Shown here piece by piece: positions 44,882 to 45,568 of a stretch of DNA of 45,568 bases. Both the position numbers and the translations under genes were made by a program. The stretch is from Stereocaulon alpinum (taxonomy: Eukaryota > Ascomycota > Lecanoromycetes > Lecanorales > Stereocaulaceae), in contig JAEUBA010000146.1 in assembly GCA_018257865.1 (NCBI GenBank), forward strand, positions 1 through 45,568. Reading direction: 5' to 3'. The notes below the pieces were generated by a model. It was not told where the DNA came from. It worked only from the letters and a program-made list of their open reading frames with translations, and did not search any database. How positions within the stretch are numbered: the stretch's first letter is position 1; each line of letters starts with the position of its first letter.

Positions 44882-45568
44882 GGTTATAAGCCCAGTTCGC
44901 TAGGTATTATAAGAATAGCTCTTCTTTTAGAATTATACTCCTCTAGAAATAGTTACTAACTCCTCTCTAACGTAAGCTGCGTATATGTATACTAAACCTC
45001 TAATACTTAGTCTTAAGTAATAACTCTTTAATCTTCGTACTACGAGATTAACTCACAGCGATAATAATTAACTAAAAAGAGGAGGCTAGGAACTCCCAGC
45101 TATTCTATTCTTTCCGGGGTTATTACTATTAAAAAGTATACTAATAAGTGCTACTAAGTAATCCCTTCTAGTGTACCTTAGTAGGTATCTATAAACTCTG
45201 AAGCTAAGCCCCTAAAAGCGATATCTAGCTTCTATAGTAAGAATACTAACCTATATAAGTAGAATTATCGAATTTTATATTAAAAACAAGACTTTTTAGA
45301 CGCTAGAAAGCGATTAATTATCGATTACTAAGGGGGCTAAGTCCTAACCCCTTAATTTCTTCCTAAAGGCTGGTATCCCTAGCTATTATTAAAGGCTGGT
45401 ATCCCCCGCTACCTTTCCTAATAAGTTGGAGGCTGGTATTACCCCAGCTGCTAGAATACTAGGGTCGAAATCCTTAGGAGATATCTATAAGATATCCGCT
45501 ATTAGTATAGCTAGAAATCTATTATCTTCTTTATCTTCTAACTTAATACTATCTACTACTAATCTAAA
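44750..45568 (+). mobile_element. Second Copia-1 copy, 5' LTR and leader, truncated by window end
   Basis: LTR at 44750-44881 (132 bp, TGTTGAAATTCGGGTGTTCG to ATATTTTGATA), then the primer-binding site GGTTATAAGCCCAGTTCG (44882) and leader aligned with 18341-19070, including the TAATAAGTTGGAGGCTGGTA repeats near 45420. The LTR keeps its TG start and TGAAATT/TTTGATA steps that the first copy has lost, so it is less RIP-mutated. The 3' end and the second target duplication lie beyond the window. It interrupts X2. Confidence 0.9.

Noticed and set aside
1..45568. Short open reading frames on either strand as host genes
   Set aside because: They lack ATG starts and recognisable domains and are shadows of RIP-decayed elements in other frames; no host gene could be supported.

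Overview
The window is a block of heavily mutated, nested transposable elements from a filamentous ascomycete (Pezizomycotina-type) genome, probably centromeric, subtelomeric or another AT-rich isochore. I see no intact host gene, no rRNA, no credible tRNA gene and no CRISPR. Across most of the window CA and TG dinucleotides are scarce and TA is in large excess, while CG is retained. ATG is almost absent. Stops inside the decaying reading frames sit where Gln or Trp codons are expected, and Cys, His and Met positions read Tyr, Tyr and Ile. This is the signature of CpA-directed repeat-induced point mutation (RIP).

Layout, left to right. 1-4230: a Helitron RepHel pseudogene on the minus strand, cut by the window edge. 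4231-5481: the end of a Gypsy-B-like element, split by the first of three copies of a roughly 1-kb minisatellite-bearing DNA element with TA target duplications. 5482-5907: a Copia-2 LTR and leader with a 73-bp tandem duplication. 5908-12377: Gypsy-A (Ty3/gypsy, minus strand, 357-bp LTRs, TSD CTAAG). 12457-13659: an inverted copy of the minisatellite element. 13662-14951: unclassified sequence with a coding-type tandem array and a small 418-bp element (TSD TAAAA). 14954-16061: third minisatellite element.

16064-34239 is copy 1 of an unidentified long-ORF element, here called X. X1 carries Copia-1 (18184-32372, TSD GCTAC), which in turn carries element D (19090-20520) with a TRIM inside it (19741-20278, TSD CTTAC), a Copia-2-type solo LTR (22805-22978, TSD AGTCT) and the chromovirus Gypsy-B (25085-31600, TSD CAAGT/TAAGT). 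Removing these insertions restores a continuous Copia-1 integrase frame and a continuous RNase H frame.

34251-44749 is copy 2 of X, joined head-to-tail to X1 through a tandem pair of LTR-like repeats. X2 is split by Gypsy-C (35472-43037, plus strand, 338-bp LTRs, TSD TAACT, chromodomain) and by a long-armed foldback element (43286-43717). At 44750 a second Copia-1 copy begins and runs off the right edge.

Together the genes form a stratigraphy of dead mobile elements rather than a pathway. Insertion order can be read from TSDs and restored frames, and RIP followed most insertions. The chromodomains in Gypsy-B and Gypsy-C fit elements that home to heterochromatin, which would favour such stacking. 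The least explained parts are element X, the minisatellite-bearing TA-insertion family and the short, little-mutated inserts.
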